64,000 nucleotides of DNA from an uncultured Lachnospiraceae bacterium. Its GTDB lineage: Bacteria > Bacillota > Clostridia > Lachnospirales > Lachnospiraceae. The position numbers were made by a program, and so were the translations under genes. The DNA lies in contig CAJTSD010000009.1 in assembly GCA_910578795.1 (NCBI GenBank), positions 7,945-71,944 on the forward strand, in the 5' to 3' direction. The notes beneath the pieces were generated by a model. That model saw nothing but the letters and a program-made list of their open reading frames with translations. It did not search any database and was not told where the DNA came from. Of this stretch, positions 32,932-41,797 are shown piece after piece. Position 1 is the stretch's first letter, and each line of letters opens with the position of its first letter.

Positions 32932-35499
32932 TTAAATCGTCCGCTTTCCCTTATAGTGTAAAAACAAATATATCGCAACACAAATCAGTGATATCGCGGA
33001 TATGGCAGCTCCAATCCTTATACCGGGAGTAATGTAATACAGTTTAACTTCATGCTGACCTTTTGGAACCTCTATTCCTATAAACAAATCATTTGCCAAA
33101 TATGTCTTTGCTTCTTCTCCATCTATGGCAGCATGCCATCCTTTCGCATATGGAACGGAAAAACACAATATTTTATCATTTTTTAAATTTACTTGACCGC
33201 AAATAGTATTTGTACTCACCTGAAATCTGCCATCCGTGTCTTCTTTTAACGCATCTGTATATTGACAATATTTTGACAAATCATGATATACAATATGGAT
33301 ATCCTTTCTGTTTATCCTTGCTGCTTTGGAAAAAGTATGCTTAATCTGAATCATTTTATCCGATTGTGTCGTCCCTAAATTGATAATAATGGGCGGATCG
33401 GAAATACCGCTTTTTGTGTAACCATCCTCAATACTGATTTGGGCGCTAAAACGGTTCTCCCCTGTAAACAATAAACAGTTCTCGCAATCACTTTTAAGCT
33501 GTGTGGTAAGAATGATACTGTCCCCCTTATCAACCTGTATCACATCGTCATCGATTAACAGACCATTTTCATCTGAAACGGTATAGCTTCCTTCTATCAA
33601 TTCATTTTCCAAAGTTTTTAACGGTTCTATGTTCCCTTCATATTCCCGGACTGCAGCAGCATGCAGCATTACCGACTGTTTTTCCAATCCGTTCATCTTG
33701 TCATATAATCCGGTATCATAAACAGCGTCATAGGTATACGCGATCGGCAGAACATTTGTATTTTCATAAAGGCTCCATTCGCCATCTGCGGTAGATTTTA
33801 CATACGCAAAGCCATATGGAACAATACTTGCATATTCCGTCCTGACGACAAAATATTTAACAGCACACATTGTTTCCAAAACAGTTCTTTGGTCAAGTCC
33901 AGAAACGTTAAAACCGCCTGAGGAAATATCCCACCTTCGAAAGCTTTTCACATAATACGGATTGCTGATGCTCAAATACTGCATTGTTCCGCAATATCCG
34001 CGAAACATGGAAATATTCATCTGAAGTCTGGGTTCTGCAAAAGCCCGTTCATTGTCGATACGGTAAAATACATCCTGTGGCTCACTTCCAATTAATTCAT
34101 CCACCGCATTCCGTTCCCTTAAATATTCAATATCGTTATCCCTTGCCGTTGTTCTCCAGTTTGTATTGATTGTAAAAACCGCAGCCAAAAACAAAATCCC
34201 GACACCGATTTGTTCTTTCTTTATAAATCTTAACAAAGGTATGAAAAGAAAAAGCACAATCATTATAATTGCGTAAGACTTCAGAGTTTCCCGAAATTGA
34301 TAATAATCAAGCAAATCCTGCTTCTTTCCGAGAACAAACAAAACACAAAAAGTCCCCGCGACTGCTGCCTTCTGCCGTATGGTAATCGTTCTAAGCTCGT
34401 CAAACATGTCAACAACCAAAAAGGCAAGATACATGTCAATGACAAGCTCCCACCTGTCATACAAAGCGCCAAATCCTGACATTGCAAAGGAAACAAAGGG
34501 GATAATCGTCAGTAAAAACAGCAATAGCAGATTTATTTTTTCCTGTTTCCTGTTTTTTGCAAAGATTGCGCATATGATTACCATCATTCCAATCGTGCAT
34601 ATCCCAAGAGTCTGCCCCAGTTCATAGGATGGCAGAAACATGTTCAGAATCATACGCAGCACTTCTGCGAAAGGCATCAATAAATCGAATTCCTGTCGTT
34701 TTCCTCTTCCGCTTGAAAAAAAACCAAGGATTGCGGGCAGTAAAATAATGGCAGACAATCCTAATCCTAAAAAATATTCCGCAATCAGAATACGAATTTT
34801 TGCTATTGCTGACCGAACAGTGCTTTTTTGTATGGTTAACCTGTATATTACGTATACTGCCAGTGAAACCGAACCAATATATAAGAAATAGAAACCTGAC
34901 AGCGCAAATCCCAAGGTGGCAATGCATAACAGCCCTTTTCTCTTATGATTCATTGACTTTTCGGCGCCAAGCATCATCAACGGTATATAAAACATCGCAT
35001 GTGCAAATATTATGTGCGCATTGCTATATAATGCAAATCCGTTGAAGCAGTATACCAAAGTACCTATTGTATAGGCAGCCGTGCTTCTTGAACGGCTAAG
35101 CTCCGAACAAAAAGCCATAAATGCAAGTCCTCCGGTATATATCCTGAAATAGAGGAAAAAGGAGTAAAAATACGGCAGATTCTCCTGTGATGACAACATT
35201 GTCAGCAAATAAAACGGATCCCCCAGTCCATAATAGTTTAACGCTGAGATGGTATCTTCCCCCATTCCTACCGTAAAATCCACCATCGGAAATGTAAAAT
35301 GTTCCCCGCGAAGCAACGACCCAAAGCATTCCCTCCAGAGGTTCCTTACATAAGCCATAACCGGATAGTGTTGTGCAATCGCATCGGAAGTTCCTATCGT
35401 GCACAATCCTAATGAAGAAATCCGGTACAAAAGAATCCCTGCTATCCCCCAGTATATCACACTAAATATAACGTACTTGTTTTTGATTACCTTTTTCAA
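32932..35499 (-). CDS. YfhO-family membrane protein
   Basis: Large polytopic membrane protein (about 855 residues). Its N-terminal two thirds hold ten or more membrane segments, an extracellular domain of about 300 residues follows, and one last membrane segment ends in a basic tail. The first extracellular loop has SDAIAQHYPV, resembling the acidic active-site loop of GT-C glycosyltransferases. YfhO proteins modify lipoteichoic acid in Bacillus; here the acceptor is unknown. Start uncertain: a TTG at 35499 has GGGGA nine bases upstream, while an upstream TTG at 35520 is weaker. It has its own promoter. Confidence 0.85.
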   Translation of the reverse strand: MKKVIKNKYVIFSVIYWGIAGILLYRISSLGLCTIGTSDAIAQHYPVMAYVRNLWRECFGSLLRGEHFTFPMVDFTVGMGEDTISALNYYGLGDPFYLLTMLSSQENLPYFYSFFLYFRIYTGGLAFMAFCSELSRSRSTAAYTIGTLVYCFNGFALYSNAHIIFAHAMFYIPLMMLGAEKSMNHKRKGLLCIATLGFALSGFYFLYIGSVSLAVYVIYRLTIQKSTVRSAIAKIRILIAEYFLGLGLSAIILLPAILGFFSSGRGKRQEFDLLMPFAEVLRMILNMFLPSYELGQTLGICTIGMMVIICAIFAKNRKQEKINLLLLFLLTIIPFVSFAMSGFGALYDRWELVIDMYLAFLVVDMFDELRTITIRQKAAVAGTFCVLFVLGKKQDLLDYYQFRETLKSYAIIMIVLFLFIPLLRFIKKEQIGVGILFLAAVFTINTNWRTTARDNDIEYLRERNAVDELIGSEPQDVFYRIDNERAFAEPRLQMNISMFRGYCGTMQYLSISNPYYVKSFRRWDISSGGFNVSGLDQRTVLETMCAVKYFVVRTEYASIVPYGFAYVKSTADGEWSLYENTNVLPIAYTYDAVYDTGLYDKMNGLEKQSVMLHAAAVREYEGNIEPLKTLENELIEGSYTVSDENGLLIDDDVIQVDKGDSIILTTQLKSDCENCLLFTGENRFSAQISIEDGYTKSGISDPPIIINLGTTQSDKMIQIKHTFSKAARINRKDIHIVYHDLSKYCQYTDALKEDTDGRFQVSTNTICGQVNLKNDKILCFSVPYAKGWHAAIDGEEAKTYLANDLFIGIEVPKGQHEVKLYYITPGIRIGAAISAISLICVAIYLFLHYKGKRTI

Positions 35500-35593
35500 A
35501 ATAATTTTCCCCGTCTGCAATGATTATTTACCGTCTTTTAACCTTTAATCAAACATTTATCAATATCGATTTTTCTGTAGCATATCTGATTTT

Positions 35594-35622
35594 ATCATAT
35601 ATGACATCATTTAATTTGACAA
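35594..35622 (-). promoter_or_regulatory. Promoter of yfhO-like gene
   Basis: Minus strand TTGTCA (35617-35622), 17-base spacer, TATGAT (35594-35599). The -10 plus about 14 following bases repeat the purO promoter. Confidence 0.8.
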
Positions 35623-35662
35623 GAAAAAAATGAATTCATTTTTATTGTACGATAAAAACAAA

Positions 35663-35691
35663 TTGTATAACCACTCTTTAAGTGATACAAT
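35663..35691 (+). promoter_or_regulatory. Promoter of the CobL-like gene
   Basis: TTGTAT (35663-35668), 17-base spacer, TACAAT (35686-35691), 33 bases before the start codon. Confidence 0.7.
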
Positions 35692-35724
35692 AGACGTATC
35701 AAGAATAAAGGGGGCATACGACCT

Positions 35725-36627
35725 ATGGAAAAACAGATTTTTACCAATGATGTGATACTTGCATGGTTACAGTATTACGCAAAAAACACAAAAATAGACT
35801 TAGAGCATGTAAAAATGATTGATATCACAAAGAAAAACAAGAATGTGATACCCACTGTTGAAGCACACAAAACCACACTCGTTTTTACAAACGCCGGCAT
35901 CGATGACATCTTCTACCGTCTGTGGAATGCCGGACTTGGGGAATGCGAGGTATGGTACAACGAAGGCTCCGACCCGTCTGGTGCGATTTTACATAATTAT
36001 GTAAAGGAGATGATTGACCGTGGAATCAATGCCTCCGCCGGAATGCTGATTCTCAATCCCAATGCCCGCAACACGGCAAAAATCGGACTGAGCAATGAGC
36101 TGTTGCAACGCGGTTCCATCCAGTATGTCGGGAGCGAAATCCGCTCCATTATTTTAAGCAAAATGGCGGTTGCCCCACAGGATGACATTTGTATAATCGG
36201 CGGCGAAAGTATTGCAATCGAGGCGGCACTGATTGCAGCAGAAGGTTCTGTAATTGCAGTGGAATATAGCCGTGCCGACCGCTCTACCCTCGAGGACAAT
36301 GTGTCGCATTTTGACCTGCACAACATCAAAATCATTGATCATGTTGATGAGGAAACAATGGCAGACTGCCCTGTTCCCTCGCTGGTATTTTTGGTGGCAT
36401 CGGCAAGTACCAATCAGGAGCTCGCTTATCTGACAAAAATAAACCCCAATATCAGCGTTGTTATTTATACGCTCGATTTCAAGGCAGCCGCAACGCTTCC
36501 CGACACACTTCGCAACTTGGGACTTGCGGATATTGATACCATTCAGGTGTCAGTCAAAAAACTTGGAAGCAACAATACATTTAAGAGCAATCCGGATCCT
36601 TGGATTATCACGGCAAGAAGCCGTTAA
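35725..36627 (+). CDS. CobL/CbiT-like protein with degenerate methyltransferase site
   Basis: The 300-residue protein aligns by eye with the second half of CbiE plus CbiT, as joined in CobL. LVFTNAGIDDIFYRLWNAGLG matches the CbiE LTDGxxxP-x-AGLG region (in pieces), and RGSIQYVGSEIRSIILSKM matches the CbiT start RGxxPMTKxEVRxxxLxKL. The SAM-binding loop, normally DIGxGTGSVSIEAA, reads IIGGESIAIEAA, losing the acidic residue and the GTG turn. The N-terminal CbiE half is missing. No cobalamin genes are nearby. It is most likely a repurposed or inactive relative, not a working cobalamin methyltransferase. Ribosome site AGGGGG. Confidence 0.7.
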   Translation: MEKQIFTNDVILAWLQYYAKNTKIDLEHVKMIDITKKNKNVIPTVEAHKTTLVFTNAGIDDIFYRLWNAGLGECEVWYNEGSDPSGAILHNYVKEMIDRGINASAGMLILNPNARNTAKIGLSNELLQRGSIQYVGSEIRSIILSKMAVAPQDDICIIGGESIAIEAALIAAEGSVIAVEYSRADRSTLEDNVSHFDLHNIKIIDHVDEETMADCPVPSLVFLVASASTNQELAYLTKINPNISVVIYTLDFKAAATLPDTLRNLGLADIDTIQVSVKKLGSNNTFKSNPDPWIITARSR

Positions 36628-36636
36628 ACCGCAACA

Positions 36637-36675
36637 AACCATGACAGTTCATAATCAGACTGAATTGTCATGGTT
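36637..36675. terminator. Bidirectional terminator between convergent genes
   Basis: AACCATGACA (36637-36646) pairs with TGTCATGGTT (36666-36675), extended by TTCA/TGAA inside; followed by TTAAC on the plus strand. Confidence 0.8.
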
Positions 36676-36685
36676 TTAACAATTA

Positions 36686-37573
36686 TTATTCACCTGCAAC
36701 CCATGTTGTCGACGGACTGCAGTTCCATGACAGCTGTGTTCCGTCACTTTCGGCTACGATACTGCCCTGTTCATCAGTTCGGTAAACTTTTACGCCATTT
36801 GTACGGAACAGATTGAGTGTCCGCGCATGTGGGTGTCCGTACGAATTTCCCTCACCGCAGCTGATCACGGCATATGCGGGGTTAACCGCCTGAAAAAATT
36901 CTTCCGATGTCGCGGTTCGGCTTCCGTGATGTCCTGCATGATATACATCCGCCGAAAGGGCAATCCCATTCGCAAGGATATCCTGCTCAGCATCTTCTCC
37001 CGCATCTCCAACAAACAAAAAACGATGGTCACCGTTTTTAATTATCACTCCGACGGACGCGTCATTCGGGTTATCATATGTCGCATTTGGCGCTAAAACC
37101 GTTATTTCAGCCGTTCCAAGACTATATTTTGCACCTGCCTTCGGGGTCACTGCCTTTATCCTCTTGTTATCCAATGCCTGTATCAGCTTTTGGTATGTTT
37201 TGTTATCCTTTTCATAGTTTGACACAAAAACCTTATCAATTTCAAACTTTGTTATGATTACAGGCGCTCCGCCGATATGATCGGCGTCGGGATGTGTAAG
37301 AATCAGATAATCCAGTTTTTTTACGTTTTGTTTCCGCAAATAGTTTTGGACCGCTGTTCCTTTGGCAGAATCTCCGGCATCTATCAGCATGGAATGACCG
37401 CCGCATGTAATCAGTGTAGCATCGCCTTGTCCGACATCAATAAAGTGTACTTCCATTTTATCAGTATCGGCAGCGTCAGACGTTGTAGCTATATTAACAC
37501 AAAATGCAGCAGCGATGACTAAAGCGGTCAACAGCGTGCTAATTACTGTTTTATGGATGTTTTTTATGCTCAT
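36686..37573 (-). CDS. Exported ComEC/Rec2-like metallo-beta-lactamase hydrolase
   Basis: Secreted or membrane-tethered zinc hydrolase. Residues 1-35 are a signal peptide (KNIHKTVISTLLTALVIAAAF, then a small-residue region). The catalytic domain starts MEVHFIDVGQGDATLI and carries THPDADH, GDAGEDAEQDIL and YHAGHHGS, as in the C-terminal nuclease-like domain of ComEC. The channel domain of ComEC is absent. Standalone exported forms are common in Firmicutes and may degrade extracellular DNA or other phosphodiesters; the substrate is not known here. 295 residues, AAAGG before the ATG. Confidence 0.88.
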   Translation of the reverse strand: MSIKNIHKTVISTLLTALVIAAAFCVNIATTSDAADTDKMEVHFIDVGQGDATLITCGGHSMLIDAGDSAKGTAVQNYLRKQNVKKLDYLILTHPDADHIGGAPVIITKFEIDKVFVSNYEKDNKTYQKLIQALDNKRIKAVTPKAGAKYSLGTAEITVLAPNATYDNPNDASVGVIIKNGDHRFLFVGDAGEDAEQDILANGIALSADVYHAGHHGSRTATSEEFFQAVNPAYAVISCGEGNSYGHPHARTLNLFRTNGVKVYRTDEQGSIVAESDGTQLSWNCSPSTTWVAGE

Positions 37574-37628
37574 AAAAATATCCTTTCATTTGTATTACTT
37601 GCCATAGCTGCACTCTTGTTTTAATCTG

Positions 37629-39224
37629 TTATTGCTTATTCGACAAAATCCGTATTTCCTGTCTGCCCTTTTTAAAGGTTACATTGCGGTATTCCGAATG
37701 AAGAGCCTCACGCACACCGTTTATGGTAATAACACATCCCGCATTCGCAATCCCGCTTACAACAATTTTTCCCTCCGCCGAACGCTGATTAATATCAATC
37801 ACCTGCTCCCGTTTTGCACAAGTTTCCTTTAATTGTGACTGATATTTAATCTTTCTGCGCATCTGCTCCGCTTTTTGCTGATTCAATTCAAACGTAGCAG
37901 GTTGTGTCGTCAGCTGATGCATTATACGATTTAATGTATGCTCAGCATCCGCCATGTTTTCCTGATACTCCAGCATCAGGCGGTCAATCTCACACATTTT
38001 TGACTTAAACTCACAATCCAAGCCGATAACCAGCTGCGTCGTTACTCCGGCACGGTTTCCAATGGATGCCACCGAAATCTGTTCTACCGCCGTAACCGTA
38101 CCTCCAATAATCGTCCCCCGTTTTCCGGCAATCGTCACGTTATGTCCCGCCTCCACTTCACAGTTTAATATGGCTCCCGTGTTAACCTCATTTCCGGCAA
38201 AAACCTGTGTCTGCTCTAAAAAACGCGCCATCACATTACCGCCGGCACGGATGATGCCGTTTCCCGCCCCCTGCATTCCGTTTTTTAAAATAACATCCTT
38301 TCCCGCAAAAAGGTTTGCCGTTTCCACATGCCCGTTTACGGTAATATTTCCGGTTGTCCTCACGGTTACGCCGGCAAAAACGTTGCCCTGTATGAGTACG
38401 TCCCCATGAAAGTCCACATTTCCTGTTGCGGCATCCAAATTACCATCTACCACATAAATCGGCGTCACGGTCAACGTTTTTCCCGTCACCGTGACGTTCC
38501 CTTCTGTTTCAGCATAATATTTGCTACCTGTTTCATCCGGCTTACATCGTTTACACTGTAACGGCGGCAATTCCTTTCCTTCATAAGCATAAATCGTATT
38601 CCCCAAAATATCCCTTCCGGTTACGGCTGGCAAAGCAGCATGATACGTCACAAGAAGCTGTCCGTTTTCCACAAGCTCAATCTTTCCAAGCACATTATAG
38701 TCTACGGAGTCATCCGGCAAAATAATCGGTTTTGTCTCAGGATTGGGATTAAAATGATATTCAAAAAATCCGTCGCTACCGTCTTTTGCAGCAGTGCCCG
38801 ATGCAACAAGTGTTTCCTCATAATAATTGCGCTTCCCCGTTGCAAGCTCCTCCAATGTTTTTTCCTGAATGCCGTAGACTACTTTGTTCTCTTCTAACAG
38901 CGTGCGAATCTCCTCTGCGGAAAAATGGCGATATAATATAAGAAGGGCTTCCATACGTGTTTCATTAATGTGCAGGAGATAATCCTTATGGTATATAACA
39001 ATCGGATCATTATGGACCGTTTGCCCGTTAGAATGACCGGACGCCGTTTTTTCCTCCCTGGAAGTGCGGTACCAGTCATTATCTTTGGAAATATAATGTT
39101 CCTTCGGCGCAAGAAATATCGTTTTCTCCTGAATAAACTGTTCCGTCCCCGCCGCCTGAACCTTCCCTGTAGAATCCGTTTTATCATTCTTCTTTTTCTT
39201 TTCTGGCTGATTAAAAAATCCCAT
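37629..39224 (-). CDS. FapA/DUF342-family protein (second copy, no helical repeats)
   Basis: Paralogue of the gene at 4971-7160, 531 residues. A low-complexity Lys-rich N-terminus is followed by the FapA N domain with SDGFFEYHFNPNPETKP, LPDDSVDYNVLG and GRDILGNTI. A beta-helix comes next (VDFHGDVLIQGNVFAGV, ITVNGHVETANLFAG), then GTIIGGTVTAVEQISVASIGNRAGV, a coiled coil at about 405-470 and a small C-terminal domain. The counterpart segments in the other paralogue are GSVDYQNTQWFEI and GNRVGIPTYLKIG. It lacks the 26-residue repeats. GGGGGAG precedes the ATG. Role unknown; no phosphorelay gene is adjacent. Confidence 0.85.
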   Translation of the reverse strand: MGFFNQPEKKKKNDKTDSTGKVQAAGTEQFIQEKTIFLAPKEHYISKDNDWYRTSREEKTASGHSNGQTVHNDPIVIYHKDYLLHINETRMEALLILYRHFSAEEIRTLLEENKVVYGIQEKTLEELATGKRNYYEETLVASGTAAKDGSDGFFEYHFNPNPETKPIILPDDSVDYNVLGKIELVENGQLLVTYHAALPAVTGRDILGNTIYAYEGKELPPLQCKRCKPDETGSKYYAETEGNVTVTGKTLTVTPIYVVDGNLDAATGNVDFHGDVLIQGNVFAGVTVRTTGNITVNGHVETANLFAGKDVILKNGMQGAGNGIIRAGGNVMARFLEQTQVFAGNEVNTGAILNCEVEAGHNVTIAGKRGTIIGGTVTAVEQISVASIGNRAGVTTQLVIGLDCEFKSKMCEIDRLMLEYQENMADAEHTLNRIMHQLTTQPATFELNQQKAEQMRRKIKYQSQLKETCAKREQVIDINQRSAEGKIVVSGIANAGCVITINGVREALHSEYRNVTFKKGRQEIRILSNKQ

Positions 39225-39374
39225 ATCTGGTCTCCCCCTGTCATAATAAAGCGCCTTTTAAATCCCCAATAAAAGATTTTTGCAAAAACTGTCAGTTTAT
39301 TTCCTGGCTTTTATTCTATTATATAATTTATTCCTATATTTCTCAACCATTTGTACTTGTATTTCTCATCTTGT

Positions 39375-39450
39375 TGTAACAATTCAGCCTTCGGATTCCT
39401 GTTACAAGCATCAAGCCATGTAAAACCACATCATGGTGGCTTGATGCATT
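39375..39450. repeat. Two strong hairpins in the gap upstream of the second fapA-like gene
   Basis: TTGTAACA...TGTTACAA forms one hairpin, followed by GCATCAAGCCA...TGGCTTGATGC. The 39225-39566 gap has no gene; it holds these hairpins and the 64-base repeat. They may act as terminator or mRNA end for the upstream AAA gene. Confidence 0.6.
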
Positions 39451-39455
39451 TCAAG

Positions 39456-39519
39456 CACTACTCGCTGCGCGTCCCATGCGCCGCCTCAGCGGCGTATCTC
39501 CTCCGCATGGGGCTGTGCA
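39456..39519. repeat. 64-base dispersed hairpin repeat, copy A
   Basis: Aligns without gaps to 48616-48679. The core is CACTACTCGC, GCGCG, CCCATGCGCCGC, AG, GGC, CATGGGGCTGTGCA with changes between copies being almost all transitions. GCCGC/GCGGC and CCCATGCG/CGCATGGG form nested stems. Confidence 0.75.
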
Positions 39520-39566
39520 ATTGCCGTCCTGCCTATCTACACGTATCCTAAATCAGTCACTCACCT

Positions 39567-40673
39567 TCAAACCGCATAATGCAGGCTCTTACTGCGCACC
39601 TTTTTAATCGTAAGATATTTTGGTACGAGCGCCTTCATTTTATTTACCAGCTCGCATTCATAATCTTCATCATATGTAAGCTTCAGATTTTTTGCCGGAA
39701 TAACGGCATATTTATGCTGCATATCATACTGGCAGTCCTGCGTATAAAAATGAACACTAATCACTTCATGATAATTGTCCTCCGAAATATTCACTGTCTT
39801 TTGCTCTTGACTAAAAAAGTCAATTTCAACGTTCTGCGCACCGATAACAATTTCATTTTCAAAATGAACCGCCAAATCATATTTGTCCTGTACCAAATTC
39901 AAAATATTCAAATCCTGTATTGCCGTGTTAAAACGCTCCCCGCTGTTTACCTCAAGCGCAATTGCCCTAAGGCAATCATAATTTAGGTCAACCTTCCTTG
40001 AAAATTCCACAATCGTGTCAATCTCATCATAATACGCTTTCTCAAGCTTATCCATAAGATAATTCCGAATCTCCTCTTCCGACGGATAATCAAACCGGAA
40101 ATGATAATGAAAACGTCCCGGACGATTGACAATGCAGTCATTCAAATGGCGGATTTCATTACAGGTAATCACAAACAGCTTTTTTCCCTGCGAAATCCCG
40201 TCAAAAAGACCAAGCATCTCGGTCTGCGGCTCCTGCACGCCGTCCGGCGGCTTTATCCCTCCAAAAGTTTTGTCAAACTCGTCAAAAAGCAGCATCACTC
40301 TTTGGTCCACCCCCGCAAGATACGATGCAATTCCTGCAATATACTGATCCACCACCAGCACCGGAATGCCCTGAGCTACCGCACGCACCGCCAAAAGCCT
40401 CGCAAAAAGCGATTTCCCGATTCCCTTGTCACCGCTTAAAATCACGCCTAAATTGCGGTCGAAACGCTGATATGCCGCAATCACCTTGCGCGCCTTTTCC
40501 AACTGTCCTCCATACACTTTTGCTTCATTCACTGCAATGTCAGTATATTCCTCAAGATAAAATCCCGACATCTTTGCAAACCGCACCATATAGGTCTTTG
40601 GCGGCAGCACGTCAAATGTGCGCACTGTGTCATTGTAAATTTCCACCCTGTTTCCAATTTTAATTGCTTTCAT
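39567..40673 (-). CDS. AAA ATPase of unknown function
   Basis: The 368-residue protein has an N-terminal domain of about 65 residues, an AAA module with Walker A SGDKGIGKS and Walker B MLLFDEFDK, sensor 1 ITCNE, an arginine-rich NRPGRFHYHFRF segment, then a 120-residue C-terminal domain with no recognised family. The arrangement resembles FtsH/bacteriophage-type chaperone-like ATPases but no specific family is assigned. GGAGG lies seven bases before the ATG, right after a terminator T-run from the cassette upstream, so transcription may depend on read-through. Confidence 0.75.
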   Translation of the reverse strand: MKAIKIGNRVEIYNDTVRTFDVLPPKTYMVRFAKMSGFYLEEYTDIAVNEAKVYGGQLEKARKVIAAYQRFDRNLGVILSGDKGIGKSLFARLLAVRAVAQGIPVLVVDQYIAGIASYLAGVDQRVMLLFDEFDKTFGGIKPPDGVQEPQTEMLGLFDGISQGKKLFVITCNEIRHLNDCIVNRPGRFHYHFRFDYPSEEEIRNYLMDKLEKAYYDEIDTIVEFSRKVDLNYDCLRAIALEVNSGERFNTAIQDLNILNLVQDKYDLAVHFENEIVIGAQNVEIDFFSQEQKTVNISEDNYHEVISVHFYTQDCQYDMQHKYAVIPAKNLKLTYDEDYECELVNKMKALVPKYLTIKKVRSKSLHYAV

Positions 40674-40684
40674 ATGATAACCTC

Positions 40685-40735
40685 CAAAAAATAAAATCCT
40701 CTGAACGACACATCTTCTATGTCAATCAGAGGATA
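40685..40735 (-). terminator. Terminator of the AT-rich cassette, touching the AAA gene ribosome site
   Basis: On the minus strand ATCCTCTGA pairs with TCAGAGGAT, with inner GACA/TGTC, followed by TTTATTTTTTGG. The T-run runs straight into the GGAGG of the AAA ATPase gene. The remaining 40736-40823 stretch has runs of A and T and a possible weak minus-strand promoter (TTGATT, 16 bases, TAGATA), but no gene. Confidence 0.75.
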
Positions 40736-40823
40736 CCTTATTTTTAGGGTTTTGTCATTGGACGCTTAATCCAAGTTGTATCTATAGCTACCAAAAACAA
40801 AATCAATTTAAAAAAAAAATTTT

Positions 40824-41093
40824 TTATTCCAAAACTTCTTTAATTTCTTCAAGAACATTTAAATACTGATATTTATCAAATCCGCCAGGCTGCCCGTATC
40901 CACCTGTTTTATCACATAAAGAGAGTGCATCTATTAAATCACCTAACCCATTACATTTCGTGTCATCATAATATTTATTCAAAAAAAGTATCAACCGTTT
41001 TACCCTTGAATTAATAACATAAGTCTTTTTATCTGATACGTTTAATTCTTCTTCCAGCCTTTCTATTTCATTCAAAAGCTCTTCCTTACACAT
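40824..41093 (-). CDS. Small cassette protein (89 residues), unknown
   Basis: Last gene of the AT-rich three-gene cassette. It starts MCKEELLNEIERLEEELNVSDKK, predicted coiled-coil-like helix, then a basic helix and a C-terminal YLNVLEEIKEVLE. No family is recognised. GGAGGAGG lies four bases before the ATG, and the gene overlaps the end of the nucleotidyltransferase gene by 22 bases, which argues for coupled translation and a functional link. It could be an antitoxin-like or accessory partner, but this is inference. Confidence 0.7.
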   Translation of the reverse strand: MCKEELLNEIERLEEELNVSDKKTYVINSRVKRLILFLNKYYDDTKCNGLGDLIDALSLCDKTGGYGQPGGFDKYQYLNVLEEIKEVLE

Positions 41094-41794
41094 ATTTCCT
41101 CCTCCATAAACCTTATTAATTTTTCTACAATGCAAATCCATTTCCAAACAAATTCAAGATCCACTTCCCCACAATAACTGCCTTCCGAATTATTATATAA
41201 AGATCTATACGCATATAACTCCCTATACTCTTTAATTGAAAACAGTGGATACTCCTCTATTAGTAAAATAACTGGTTTAATTCTTCCAAAACACATTTTG
41301 CCATTTATATAACAAAATGCAATTGCAATATTTCTAACAAGCGATGCCAACAATGATAACTCATAAAACAATGTATGAAATTGATTTTTTTTCATCAATT
41401 GCTTAATATCCTGACAAATCACTTTATACTGATGAATATCCTCGCCTGTCCTAAGATACTTTGGAAGATCACTAAGAATATCATCCATATACAAATCACT
41501 TTTATACAAATATGAAGCTTCCAATTTAATATGCCATAAAAATAAAGAAGTATATTTTTTCATTTTTTCAATACTTTCTTTACTGTATATCGAAATCCAT
41601 TTTTCCGGAATACGCTTTCCAGCAGAATCTAATATTATATATTGCTTAATCATTGCTTTCTCAGTAATAATTAGTATATCAATGTCACTATATAAATCAT
41701 TTTCGTGTCGCGCATACGAACCATAAAGCATTATACAATTTATATTACCATCATTTTCTATATAATATTGTTTTCCTTCTATTTCGAAATGCAT
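41072..41794 (-). CDS. MNT-type nucleotidyltransferase with helical (HEPN-like) C-terminal domain
   Basis: The 240-residue protein has the minimal nucleotidyltransferase motif GSYARHENDLYSDIDI (Gly25, Ser26, Asp37, Asp39). The position where a third carboxylate is usual (strand WISIYS) lacks an obvious Asp, so catalysis is uncertain. The C-terminal half (about 115-240) is all helical with VRNIAIAFCYINGK, resembling substrate-binding/HEPN-like domains but without the Rx4-6H RNase motif. AGGAG overlaps the stop of the pentapeptide gene upstream. Family members act in antibiotic modification, toxin-antitoxin pairs and phage defence; which applies here is open. Confidence 0.8.
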   Translation of the reverse strand: MHFEIEGKQYYIENDGNINCIMLYGSYARHENDLYSDIDILIITEKAMIKQYIILDSAGKRIPEKWISIYSKESIEKMKKYTSLFLWHIKLEASYLYKSDLYMDDILSDLPKYLRTGEDIHQYKVICQDIKQLMKKNQFHTLFYELSLLASLVRNIAIAFCYINGKMCFGRIKPVILLIEEYPLFSIKEYRELYAYRSLYNNSEGSYCGEVDLEFVWKWICIVEKLIRFMEEEICVRKSF

Positions 41795-41797
41795 CCA

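Noticed and set aside
35725..36627. Working precorrin-6B methyltransferase (CbiT)
   Set aside because: The SAM-binding loop is altered, half of the CbiE part is absent and no other cobalamin genes are near.
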